NCBI GenBank assembly: GCA_041398565.1
Contig: JAWKUN010000006.1
Location: 124,001-188,000, forward strand
Origin: DATGPD01 sp041398565
GTDB lineage: Bacteria; Planctomycetota; UBA1135; UBA2386
Length of the DNA: 64,000 nucleotides
Reading direction: 5' to 3'
In this document: one piece after another, positions 23,641-31,757 of the stretch
How positions within the stretch are numbered: position 1 is the first letter of the stretch
Layout of the letters: every line of letters starts with the position of its first letter
Program-made: the position numbers and the translations under genes
The notes under the pieces: model-generated
Told to the model about the DNA's origin: nothing
Database searches by the model: none
What the model saw: only the letters and a program-made list of their open reading frames with translations

Positions 23641-26600
23641 ATGTCTTCCCTCGCCCGCTTCCTCGCCGTGCTCGCCACCACAGGCGCCACGATCGCCTCG
23701 GTCCTCGGCCAGCAGCCCACCTGCCGTTTGGCACACGACAGCCGCCCAGGCCTCGACGCAAGCGGCGGCTCCGGCCCGACGCCGAACCGCTCCGGCCCCG
23801 GCGGCACGCGGCCGAGCACGTTCGCGGCCATGGGCGGCGCTTCGTACTTCTGCGCGTGGACGCCACCCTTCCGGCCGTCCCTGTGCCGCACCGACGGTAC
23901 CACCGCCAACACCACGGTCCTCGGGACCTTCGAGCCCGACCTCGAGGATGCCGTCGACAACCTGACGGTGTGCGGCGACACGCTGTTCTTCGTCGCCAAC
24001 GACGGCGTCCACGGCGCCGAGCTGTGGAAGACCGACGGCACCGTGGCCGGCACGGTGATGGTGAAGGACATCGCCGCCGGTGCGAGCGGCTCCACGCCGC
24101 GCGACCTGCTGTGCTTCGGATCGCTCGTCCTGTTCGCCGCCGACGACGGCGTGCACGGCATCGAACTGTGGGTCAGCGACGGTACCGGGCCAGGCACGGC
24201 CCTGCTCGCCGACCTCGACCCTGGCGCCGGCAGCAGCTCGCCGCACGCACCGATCGTCGCGCCGGACGGGACTCATGTCCTGTTCGGAGCCAGCGGGTCC
24301 CTGTGGGTAACAGACGGCACCACCGCCGGCACGGTCCTGATCCGCACGATCAACCCGTCGGGCTTCGATCGTTCCCTCGGCGTGTTCCGTCAGCTCGGGA
24401 ATCAGGTGGTGTTCGCTGCCGACGACGGAACCCACGGCCGCGAGCTGTGGATCACCGACGGCACCGCCGCGGGCACCGCCTTGGTCGCCGACATCAAGCC
24501 GGGAGCCCTCGGCTCCAACCCCACCCTGGCCTTCGACGCGCTGGCGTCCGGCGAGCTGCCGTTCCTGGCCGCGGGGCCGGAGGGCTACGAGCTGTGGAAG
24601 ACCGACGGCTCGAGCGTCGGCACCGTCCTCGTGGCCGACATCCGCCCCGGGGCGCAGAGCAGCGATGGCGAGCCGTTGGCCCAGCTCGGCGACGAAGTCT
24701 GGTTCGCGGCCGACGACGGCGTGCACGGCGTCGAGGTGTGGAAGTCGAACGGCACCACCGCGGGCACCGTGCTGGTCCGGGACATCCGGCCGGGCTCGGA
24801 CTCGAGCTATCCGCGCGCGGGAGTCGCGCACGGCGGCAGAGTGTGGTTCCAGGCGGACGACGGCGCGGTCGGCACCGAGTTGTGGAACTCGGACGGCAGC
24901 GCCGCCGGCACCACGCTGTTCGTCGATGCCAATCCGGGCAGCGCCGGCTCGAACGTGCGCAACCTCACGCCGGTGTCGTCGACGCTGTTGATCGGCCAAG
25001 TCGAGCGAGCGGCGACCGGGGCCGAGCTCTACGCCATCGACACGGCCACCGCCGAGGTTCGCCTGGTGCGCGACCTCCACGTCGCGGCGGCTTGGGGCGA
25101 GCCGCACGAGTTGACGGCCACGCTCGGCGACTTCCTGATCTACGCCGCCTACGACGGCGTGCACGGAGCCGAGCCATGGGTCGTCGACGCTGCCGGCCAG
25201 TCGACCATGCTGAGCGATCTCAACCCGGGCAGCCTCGGCAGCGATCCGGAAGGCTTCGCCAGCGCCTGGATCGGCGGCCGGGCGCTGACCTTCTTCTCGG
25301 CGGAGGACGCCATCCACGGGCGTGAGGCCTGGGTCACCGACGGCACCGCCGCCGGCACCGCGCTGCTCGCCGACCTCGAGCCGGGAGCGGGGAGCGGCGA
25401 GCCACGCGAGTTCGTGGTGGGCAACGGGGTCGTGTTCTTCGTCGCCGGCGGCGCCGCGGGCGAGGAGCTGTGGGTGTCGGACGGAACGACGGCCGGCACG
25501 CGCGTCATCGACATCATGGCCGGTCCCCAGGGCAGTGAGCCGAACGGCCTGGTCGCCCACGCCGGGCTGGTCTGGTTCCGCGCCGACAGCGGCAGCGGGT
25601 TCGAACCGCACGTCTCCGACGGCACCGCCGCGGGGACGCGCATGGTCGCCGATCTCACGGTGGGCTCGAGCCTGCCCAGCGACTTCACGCCGTGCGGCGA
25701 GTTCGTCCTGTTCCGCGCCTACGACGCCGCCACGGGCTACGAGCTGTGGAAGACGGACGGCACCGCCGCCGGCACCGCCCTGGTGGCCGACATCCAGCCG
25801 GGCGCGGGCGGCAGCGAACCGCAAGATCTCGTGTGCTTCGAGGACCGAGTGTACTTCACCGCCAATGACGGGGTGCACGGCTACGAACTCTGGTCGTCGG
25901 ACGGCACGTCCGCAGGCACCACCCTGATTACGGATCTCGAGCCGGGCGCCGAGTCTGCCTACCCGACGCAGCTGACCGTCGCCGGCCCGAGCCTGTTCTT
26001 CGTCGCCTTCACCAGCGCTGACGGTGTCGAGCTCTGGCGAACCGACGGCACCGCCGCCGGCACGCTGCGACTGAGCGACGCGCCGGGCCAGGCGTCGACG
26101 GTTCCGGCCGGTCTCTGCCCCGCCGGAGCAGCGATCTGGTTCTCCGGCTACGACGCGCAGGCGAACCGGGAGCTGTTCTCCTCCGACGGCACGCCCTCCG
26201 GCACCGGCCTGCGCTGCGACGTCGAGCCAGGGGCGCTCGGCTCCGACCCCGGCCAGCTCGTTCCCTTCGCCGGAGCGATCTGGTTCGCCGCAGACACGCT
26301 GGCTGACGGCCGCGAGCTGTGGCGCCTCGACGGCGTCGCCTACGCCCGCCGCCTCGCCGCTCAGGTCCACAGCGCTCCGACGCTGACCGCCACCGCACCG
26401 GTTCTCGGGAGTTCGACGTCCCTGCGATGGGACGAGGGACCGACCGGCGCGTTCGGCGTGCTGCTGCTCGACGGTGAGCAAGCCGCATACGAGGCTGGCT
26501 TCCTGGCCGCCGGCAGCTACGCCGTCGTGCAGCCGAGCGCCGCGATCCTCGCGGTCACGGCACAGGCACGTGGCCAACTGCAGGTGGCGATCCCGAACGT

Positions 26601-26709
26601 GCCGCAGTGGATCGGCGTGCGCGCCTACGCGCAGATGTGGTGGCTCGACCCGACCGTGGTCCTGCCGCTCACGCCGAGCGCGGGCTTGGAGCTCTGCGTG
26701 GGGCAGTGA
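23641..26709 (+). CDS. Large secreted protein of ELWxTDGTxAGT repeats
   Basis: This 1022-aa protein has a signal peptide (RFLAVLATTGATIASVLG), then about 15 clear plus two degenerate repeats of around 45-50 residues. Each has the form ADDGVHG.ELW.TDGTAAGT.LV.DI.PG, known from the so-called ELWxxDGT repeat proteins, and is expected to form a beta-propeller-like or beta-solenoid surface protein. The last 110 residues (from YARRLAAQVHSAPTL) match the C-terminal beta domain shared by other secreted proteins in this window. Function is probably adhesion or structural; no catalytic residues seen. The next gene has similar domain logic, so a duplicated secretome cluster is likely. Confidence 0.82.
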   Translation: MSSLARFLAVLATTGATIASVLGQQPTCRLAHDSRPGLDASGGSGPTPNRSGPGGTRPSTFAAMGGASYFCAWTPPFRPSLCRTDGTTANTTVLGTFEPDLEDAVDNLTVCGDTLFFVANDGVHGAELWKTDGTVAGTVMVKDIAAGASGSTPRDLLCFGSLVLFAADDGVHGIELWVSDGTGPGTALLADLDPGAGSSSPHAPIVAPDGTHVLFGASGSLWVTDGTTAGTVLIRTINPSGFDRSLGVFRQLGNQVVFAADDGTHGRELWITDGTAAGTALVADIKPGALGSNPTLAFDALASGELPFLAAGPEGYELWKTDGSSVGTVLVADIRPGAQSSDGEPLAQLGDEVWFAADDGVHGVEVWKSNGTTAGTVLVRDIRPGSDSSYPRAGVAHGGRVWFQADDGAVGTELWNSDGSAAGTTLFVDANPGSAGSNVRNLTPVSSTLLIGQVERAATGAELYAIDTATAEVRLVRDLHVAAAWGEPHELTATLGDFLIYAAYDGVHGAEPWVVDAAGQSTMLSDLNPGSLGSDPEGFASAWIGGRALTFFSAEDAIHGREAWVTDGTAAGTALLADLEPGAGSGEPREFVVGNGVVFFVAGGAAGEELWVSDGTTAGTRVIDIMAGPQGSEPNGLVAHAGLVWFRADSGSGFEPHVSDGTAAGTRMVADLTVGSSLPSDFTPCGEFVLFRAYDAATGYELWKTDGTAAGTALVADIQPGAGGSEPQDLVCFEDRVYFTANDGVHGYELWSSDGTSAGTTLITDLEPGAESAYPTQLTVAGPSLFFVAFTSADGVELWRTDGTAAGTLRLSDAPGQASTVPAGLCPAGAAIWFSGYDAQANRELFSSDGTPSGTGLRCDVEPGALGSDPGQLVPFAGAIWFAADTLADGRELWRLDGVAYARRLAAQVHSAPTLTATAPVLGSSTSLRWDEGPTGAFGVLLLDGEQAAYEAGFLAAGSYAVVQPSAAILAVTAQARGQLQVAIPNVPQWIGVRAYAQMWWLDPTVVLPLTPSAGLELCVGQ

Positions 26710-26958
26710 CCGCACGCTCGCGACGCATCTGTGGATCGCCGGTGACCAGCGCCCTCGTGCGAGCGCGGATCCCTGGCGTCGCGTCCGCCGCGCTGCGTGC
26801 CACCCGACGCGCGTGGCGGCCACCGCTGCTGGCCACGTCCGGCGCGCACCCGGCCGCCGAAAAAGACCGCGAGTCCGTTGCGGTGCCCCCCGACGCGCCT
26901 CGTGTCGGGGTCAGGAAGGCGGTGCTCGCACCACCTCGACCGCAACGAGACAAGACTC

Positions 26959-28737
26959 ATGAACCACCCCACGAAGACGATCATTCTCGCTCTCTCCTTC
27001 GCCCTCGCCGCCGTGCGCGGCAGTTCCGGCCAGCAGGGCTTCTTCTACGAGCGCGGCACGAACAGCCTCTACGCGCTCGATCTCGACCGCGGCACCGAGA
27101 CCCTGGTCGGCTCGCTGGGCACGCTGACCGGCTCGTTGACCCGCCTCGGCTGGCGCCGCGATGCCCAGACGCTGTGGGCGGCCATGGACACCGGCGTGAT
27201 CGGCGAGGTCGATCCGACGACCGGGCGTTTCACGCCGACCTACCAGACCGGGATCCCCAGCCTGGTCGACGTCGACTGGGATGTCCGCCAACAGGTGTTC
27301 TACTGCAAGGGCCCGACCGGCAACCTGTTCACCTTCGAGCCCCAGTCGCGGACGACCACGGACCTGGGCACCTTCAATCCTCTCGGCCCGTACGGCGAGC
27401 AGCTCGCGACCGACGGCCACGGCACGCTGTGGTGCTACGACAACCTGGTGTACGGAACGCTCACCGTCATCGACGTGGCGCGCCGGACCTACACCAAGCT
27501 GGCCACGCCCGACACCGACCTGATCCAGTCCATCACCATCCACGACAAGACTTGGGAGATGTATGCGACGATCGGCGAGAACCAGCCGCGCCGGCGCACC
27601 CCTGGCGTCTACCGCCTGGATCCGGCCACCGGCCAGACGAGCCTCGTCCACGCCTTCCAGCGCCCCAGCGCGTTGCCGTGTGCCTTCGAACTGGCCGAGT
27701 TCCCTGACGCGTTCTGCCAGGTCAACCGCAACACGCGCAGCCTGCACTCGGTCGACTTCGCCAGCGGCAGGACCTTCGAGATCGGCACGAACACGCGCCT
27801 CGGCGATCTCACATGGCGCGCGGACACGCAGGAACTCTGGTGCCTGGACGAAGGCGGCGAGCTCGGAACGGTGGATCGCTTCACCGGCCTCTTCTACGTG
27901 CAGGCCTCCCTTCGCGACAGCTCCACCTACCGCGCGATCGCCTGGGATGCGCCCAGCCAGCGCTTCTACATCGCGACGATCGACGAGCTGCGCACGTTCG
28001 ATCCTCGGACCGCGACCCTGACGACGCTGCGGACCGACATGCCCGAGTTCTGGAGTCTGGACACGGCGCCCGACGGCACCCTGTGGGGACTCGCGCAGGG
28101 CGGTGACCCGTACACGATCGACAAGAGCACCGGCGTCGCGACCCGTGCGAGCGTCCGCTTCGGGCGACAGATGGAGGCGTGTGCCTTCTCGCCGGAGCTG
28201 GGCGAGATCTACGCCACCGCGCGCAACAGCCGCACGCTCTACCGCGGCGATCTGCACACCGGCCAGCTCGTCGAGGTGATGAGCCTGTACCCCGGCTGGG
28301 GTCTCGAGATCGTGTCGATGCCCTCGACCGGCTCCTACCTCCGAGTCGGCAAGGGCTGCCGCGACGCGACGAACACCGAGGTCAACCTGCTGCTGACCGG
28401 CGAACCCGACATCGCCCGCAGCTTCGATGCGCGCATCCATCAGGGTGGCGCGCAGCCGTACCTGCTGTGCTTCGGTGTCTCTGACACGACGTGGAACGGC
28501 GTCGGCCTGCCGTTCAGCCTCAGCGCCCTCGGCTCGGCACCGAACTGCCTCGTCCGCGCGTCGCTCGACCTGATGATTGGCCCGTTGCAGGCGTCGGGGT
28601 TCCTGCCGATCGTCGTTCCCGACGCGCCCGAACTGGTCGGCGCCCGCACCTTCTGCCAGGCGCTGGTTCTGGACGCGCGCCTGGCGGGGCCAGGGATCGC
28701 GACCTCGGACATGATCACGGTGACGATCGGACGCTGA
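26959..28737 (+). CDS. Secreted propeller-like protein with shared C-terminal domain
   Basis: This 592-aa protein has a signal peptide (TIILALSFALAAVRGSSG). About 440 residues of short beta repeats follow, with patterns such as LYALDLDRGTETLVG, IGEVDPTTGRFTP and LGTVDRFTGLFY. These fit a seven-bladed propeller, probably extracellular. The C-terminal domain starts at about residue 460 (RVGKGCRDATN) and ends in MITVTIGR, with the same GxGC opening, NC pair and final TIG strand as the tandem cassettes at 34766-36389. It has a strong signal and no obvious enzymatic motif. The ATG at 26959 starts the leader. About 250 bases upstream contain nothing recognisable. Confidence 0.76.
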   Translation: MNHPTKTIILALSFALAAVRGSSGQQGFFYERGTNSLYALDLDRGTETLVGSLGTLTGSLTRLGWRRDAQTLWAAMDTGVIGEVDPTTGRFTPTYQTGIPSLVDVDWDVRQQVFYCKGPTGNLFTFEPQSRTTTDLGTFNPLGPYGEQLATDGHGTLWCYDNLVYGTLTVIDVARRTYTKLATPDTDLIQSITIHDKTWEMYATIGENQPRRRTPGVYRLDPATGQTSLVHAFQRPSALPCAFELAEFPDAFCQVNRNTRSLHSVDFASGRTFEIGTNTRLGDLTWRADTQELWCLDEGGELGTVDRFTGLFYVQASLRDSSTYRAIAWDAPSQRFYIATIDELRTFDPRTATLTTLRTDMPEFWSLDTAPDGTLWGLAQGGDPYTIDKSTGVATRASVRFGRQMEACAFSPELGEIYATARNSRTLYRGDLHTGQLVEVMSLYPGWGLEIVSMPSTGSYLRVGKGCRDATNTEVNLLLTGEPDIARSFDARIHQGGAQPYLLCFGVSDTTWNGVGLPFSLSALGSAPNCLVRASLDLMIGPLQASGFLPIVVPDAPELVGARTFCQALVLDARLAGPGIATSDMITVTIGR

Positions 28738-28861
28738 CCGCAACGGGCCCCCTGGCACCCGGACGACGGCCCGAGCATCACGACTCGCGCACCCCCCCGG
28801 CCCGGCCGTAGCGCCGGTCCGGCGTCTTGACCAGGTTTGCCGGCGCGCCGAACATCCCGAC

Positions 28862-29542
28862 ATGAAGTCGGCAGGCGCAGCGGCGGTGGTCGTGCTGGTG
28901 GTCGGCGGCGCCGCGATCGCGTGGCAGCAGCTGCGCGACACCGAGAGCCCAGCCGAACCGATCGGCACCGAAACCGACGCCGCGGCCGCCAGCCCCACCC
29001 CGCTCGTCGCACGGCAGGCCGCCGTGGAAGCTCCGCGGCAAGAACGGGGGCCCGCGCCGGAGCCAGCGCCGCCAGCCAACGCGGCGCCAGCACCGGCGGC
29101 CGGCGCCGCAGGTCCTTCACCGGCTGCACCCCCGAGCGTGACGTGGCCCGTTGCACCGGACGCGGATCTCCGAGGACGCTCCGCCACGGCGGCTGCGGCC
29201 GCGCCTGCGCCGGCCGTGGCCGTGGACCTCGCATTCCAGGCCTTGGCGCTGGTCGGCGTCGACCCGGCCGCCGAGAAGACCTGGCGGCGCGCCATCGACG
29301 ACCCGAACACGCCGGCGAACGTGCGCTCGGACCTGATCGAGGACCTCAACCAAGAGGGCTACACCGACAACAGCCACCCGACCCAGGTCGACCTGCCGCT
29401 GATCCTGGCACGGCTCGAGCTGATCGAACGTCTCGAGCCGCTGGCGACCGACGAGGTCAATCGGGCAGCGTTCCAGGAGGCGCACAAGGACCTGCTGGAG
29501 ATGTACGTGCGGCTGGGTGGCGCGCCGCGCGAGAAGAAGTAG
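28862..29542 (+). CDS. Single-pass membrane protein of unknown function
   Basis: This 226-aa protein has an N-terminal transmembrane or signal-anchor helix (residues 3-20), a Pro/Ala-rich low-complexity linker (about residues 40-125), and a helical C-terminal domain (about 130-226) with LVGVDPAAEKTWRRAIDD and NVRSDLIEDLNQEGYTD. The last motif resembles planctomycete HEAT-like domains in proteins exposed to the periplasm. I do not recognise the family. It ends 31 bases before the desaturase start I prefer, and overlaps an alternative GTG at 29517, so the two genes probably form an operon. Confidence 0.6.
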   Translation: MKSAGAAAVVVLVVGGAAIAWQQLRDTESPAEPIGTETDAAAASPTPLVARQAAVEAPRQERGPAPEPAPPANAAPAPAAGAAGPSPAAPPSVTWPVAPDADLRGRSATAAAAAPAPAVAVDLAFQALALVGVDPAAEKTWRRAIDDPNTPANVRSDLIEDLNQEGYTDNSHPTQVDLPLILARLELIERLEPLATDEVNRAAFQEAHKDLLEMYVRLGGAPREKK

Positions 29543-29573
29543 CGCGCAGTTGGACGCTGGCGGCCAACGCGCC

Positions 29574-30806
29574 GTGACGGCCGCCTGGCCAGCGGCGACT
29601 AACACATCCGCCGGCTCGAACGTCCCGGGTCCCGTGCGCGACCGCCGCGACCTCCTGCCGATCGGCCTGACCCTGGTCCACGCCGGCGCCCTGGTCGCCG
29701 TCCCGTCGATCGCCACCGTGGCGCTCGGCCTGTGGTGGAATGCCAACGCGATCAGCCACCAGCACGTGCACCGTCGCTTCTTCAAACGGCGCGCGCACGA
29801 CGTCGCGTTCTCGGCATGGCTCAGTCTCTTGCTGGGCTTGCCACAGCGCTGGTGGCGCGCCCGGCACCTCGCCCACCACGCCGGATCGACGCCCGGCCCC
29901 CGCCGGCTCCGTCGCGACCCCGTGCTGCGCCTCGAGCTGACCCTGGTCGCCGCGGCGTGGACGGCAGCGGCGTGGCTCGCGCCGGCGTTCGTCGCCACCA
30001 CCTACTTGCCGGGCTTCGCCCTCGGTCTGCTCCTGTGCGGGCTGCACGGACAGGGCGAGCACGCGCGCGGGACCACGAGCTGCTATGGCCGGATGTGGAA
30101 CACCCTGTTCCTCAACGACGGCTACCACGTCGAGCACCACGCGCACCCGAGCCTGCACGTGCGCGACCTGCCGGCGAAACGCGCCACCGGCACCCGCAAC
30201 AGCCGGTGGCCACCGGTCCTGCGCGGCCTCGGCGTCTGGCGCTCGGTCGACTTGCTGGACGCGTGCGAACGTCTGGCGCTGCGCTGCGCACCGCTGCGCC
30301 GGCTCGTCCTGCGCACGCACCGGCGCGCCCTGTATGCGGTGCTGGGCGGCAGGCAGCGAGTCGGTTGGTCGCCCCAGCGCATCGGCATCGTCGGCGGCGG
30401 CCTGTTCCCGCGCTCGGCGCTCCTGCTCGGCGAGATGTTCCCGCGCGCGCAGATCGTGCTGCTCGACGCCGAGCCGCGCCACCTCGAGCGCGCGCGCGCC
30501 CTGCTCGCACCGGCGGTGGAGCTGCGCTGTGCGCACTTCACGCCGGGCGATCGCCTCGCCTGCGACCTGGCGGTCGTGCCGCTGGCGCTGCGCGGCGACC
30601 GTGCTGCCGTGTACCGCACGCCGCCGGCCGCGCTCTGCCTCGTGCACGACTGGCTGTGGCGCCGCCGCGGCTCCAGCGCCGTCGTCGCCTGGTGGCTGCT
30701 CAAGCGCGTCAATCTGGTGTCGGCCGAGACCGCCGACACCAGGCTGCCCGCGCACGTGGCCGCCACATCGCATCGCTCCTCCACCCGAGTCCACGCTGCA
30801 TCATGA
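29574..30806 (+). CDS. Fatty acid desaturase fused to a Rossmann-like domain
   Basis: This protein of about 410 aa contains all three histidine boxes of membrane desaturases: HQHVHRRF (near residue 61), HLAHH (about 99) and YHVEHHAHPSLH (about 184), with hydrophobic helices between them. The N-terminal two thirds therefore look like a di-iron desaturase or hydroxylase. The last 150 residues are not typical: they begin with IGIVGGGLFPRSALL, a nucleotide-binding-type Gly loop, followed by LLDAEPRHLERA, as in Rossmann methyltransferases. The fusion is unusual and its substrate unknown. Starts: GTG at 29574 or 29517; neither has a clear Shine-Dalgarno. The stop overlaps the next ATG. Confidence 0.7.
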   Translation: MTAAWPAATNTSAGSNVPGPVRDRRDLLPIGLTLVHAGALVAVPSIATVALGLWWNANAISHQHVHRRFFKRRAHDVAFSAWLSLLLGLPQRWWRARHLAHHAGSTPGPRRLRRDPVLRLELTLVAAAWTAAAWLAPAFVATTYLPGFALGLLLCGLHGQGEHARGTTSCYGRMWNTLFLNDGYHVEHHAHPSLHVRDLPAKRATGTRNSRWPPVLRGLGVWRSVDLLDACERLALRCAPLRRLVLRTHRRALYAVLGGRQRVGWSPQRIGIVGGGLFPRSALLLGEMFPRAQIVLLDAEPRHLERARALLAPAVELRCAHFTPGDRLACDLAVVPLALRGDRAAVYRTPPAALCLVHDWLWRRRGSSAVVAWWLLKRVNLVSAETADTRLPAHVAATSHRSSTRVHAAS

Positions 30807-31579
30807 ACACGACCCTGGCCTTCGTCTCGTCCGCTCTTCTCCTCGCCGCGACGCCCGTGGTGGCTCCCCCCAGCGACCCGGTCGGCGTGTACGGCATCGT
30901 CGACGCCGTCGAACTCCTGCCCAACCCCGACGCGCCGACCTCGGTCAAGCTCCGCGGCGCGTTCGCCCTGGGCATCGGCATGGGCGACTTCTACACGACC
31001 CCGGCCTACGGCTGCCTGCTCTTCGTGCCCGACGACAAGCCCGAGGAGTGCATCAAGCAGTGGCGCGAGCTCGCGACGCTCGCCGGCAAGAACGAGGTGA
31101 TCGGGTTCTCTTCGCGCCACGGCCAGGCCGACGTGCGCCTGCTGGCCGCGGAGGAGTCGGGCGACCCCGGCAAGTACTCGACGTGGATGGGCCTGCAGCG
31201 CATGCAGGGCATCGACTACGGGCCGGTCGCGCAGCTGCGCCTGTTACCCAAGCCAATGACACCGCTGGCCACCGATGCGCCGACCGCGCCCGACATCAAG
31301 CGTCGGCAGGCCCGGCCCCTGACCTTCACGGCCGGCAACTGCCTGGCCGCACAGGCCGACCTGCGCTACGTGTTCGGCGTCGAGACCTCGGCCGGCGAGC
31401 GCCTGGCCAGCACACCGATCGAGCCCGGCAAGACCACCACATCGTGGACCGTGCCGCTCGCCCTTCTGCCCGGCGACCGAGTGACCTGGCGCGTGCACGT
31501 CGTCGGTGCCGGAGCCGAGAGCGCCCCGGTCGCCACGGCCGAGTTCGTGGTGGGCAAGCAGGCCGAGCGGCGGCGCTGA
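30803..31579 (+). CDS. Secreted protein of unknown function
   Basis: This 258-aa protein has a signal peptide (TLAFVSSALLLAATPVVA). Its N-terminal part contains GVYGIVDAVELLPN and a cysteine pair (GCLLFVPDD...C); the C-terminal third is beta-rich (VFGVETSAGERLAS, VTWRVHVVGAGAES). No family is recognised. It overlaps the desaturase-fusion gene by four bases, so both may be expressed together even though one product is cytosolic-membrane and the other exported. The next gene is the protease, separated by about 150 bases that carry two copies of CTGTTGCCAG. Confidence 0.6.
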   Translation: MNTTLAFVSSALLLAATPVVAPPSDPVGVYGIVDAVELLPNPDAPTSVKLRGAFALGIGMGDFYTTPAYGCLLFVPDDKPEECIKQWRELATLAGKNEVIGFSSRHGQADVRLLAAEESGDPGKYSTWMGLQRMQGIDYGPVAQLRLLPKPMTPLATDAPTAPDIKRRQARPLTFTAGNCLAAQADLRYVFGVETSAGERLASTPIEPGKTTTSWTVPLALLPGDRVTWRVHVVGAGAESAPVATAEFVVGKQAERRR

Positions 31580-31716
31580 GCTGCGCCGGTCACGACCCAT
31601 GCCTGTTGCCAGAATGACTGTTGCCAGGGGTCCTGTGGCGCAGGGTGCGCATGCCCCGAGAAGCCCGAGATCGTCACCGGGTTGCCACGGGCTCGGCACC
31701 TCGTACCATTCTCGAC

Positions 31717-31732
31717 GGAGGTTGGTGACATG
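31717..31732 (+). promoter_or_regulatory. Strong Shine-Dalgarno and ATG of the subtilase gene
   Basis: A perfect GGAGG (31717-31721) lies eight bases before ATG (31730-31732). This is one of the best ribosome sites in the window, yet the ATG opens a frame that hits TAG at 31841-31843 after 37 codons. The protease body is in another frame. Confidence 0.75.
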
Positions 31733-31738
31733 CCCGTA

Positions 31739-31754
31739 ACACACACACACACAC
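31739..31754 (+). repeat. (AC)8 dinucleotide microsatellite in subtilase leader
   Basis: Eight AC units lie seven bases after the ATG at 31730. In the protease frame, TAA (31737-31739) immediately precedes and the next possible start is TTG at 31758. Adding one unit (nine) or removing two (six) would join ATG to the signal peptide in frame, giving MPV(TH)n then GLCLATLLAVGA. Confidence 0.8.
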
Positions 31755-31757
31755 GGC

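Noticed and set aside
20573..23866. Minus-strand 1097-aa frame opposite the kinase
   Set aside because: No domain or signal is seen, while the plus strand encodes a complete Hanks kinase with all catalytic motifs.
23626..26823. Minus-strand 1065-aa frame opposite the ELWxTDGT repeat protein
   Set aside because: It is the reverse-strand shadow of a repetitive, GC-rich gene with an obvious signal peptide and repeats on the plus strand.
26911..29349. Minus-strand 812-aa frame
   Set aside because: Arg/Ala/Gly-rich shadow with no family features, opposite a well-formed secreted protein gene.
31739..31754. (AC)8 repeat as a CRISPR or transposon end
   Set aside because: It is a single dinucleotide run without spacers or inverted ends. 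Its position in a start region makes a microsatellite switch the better reading.
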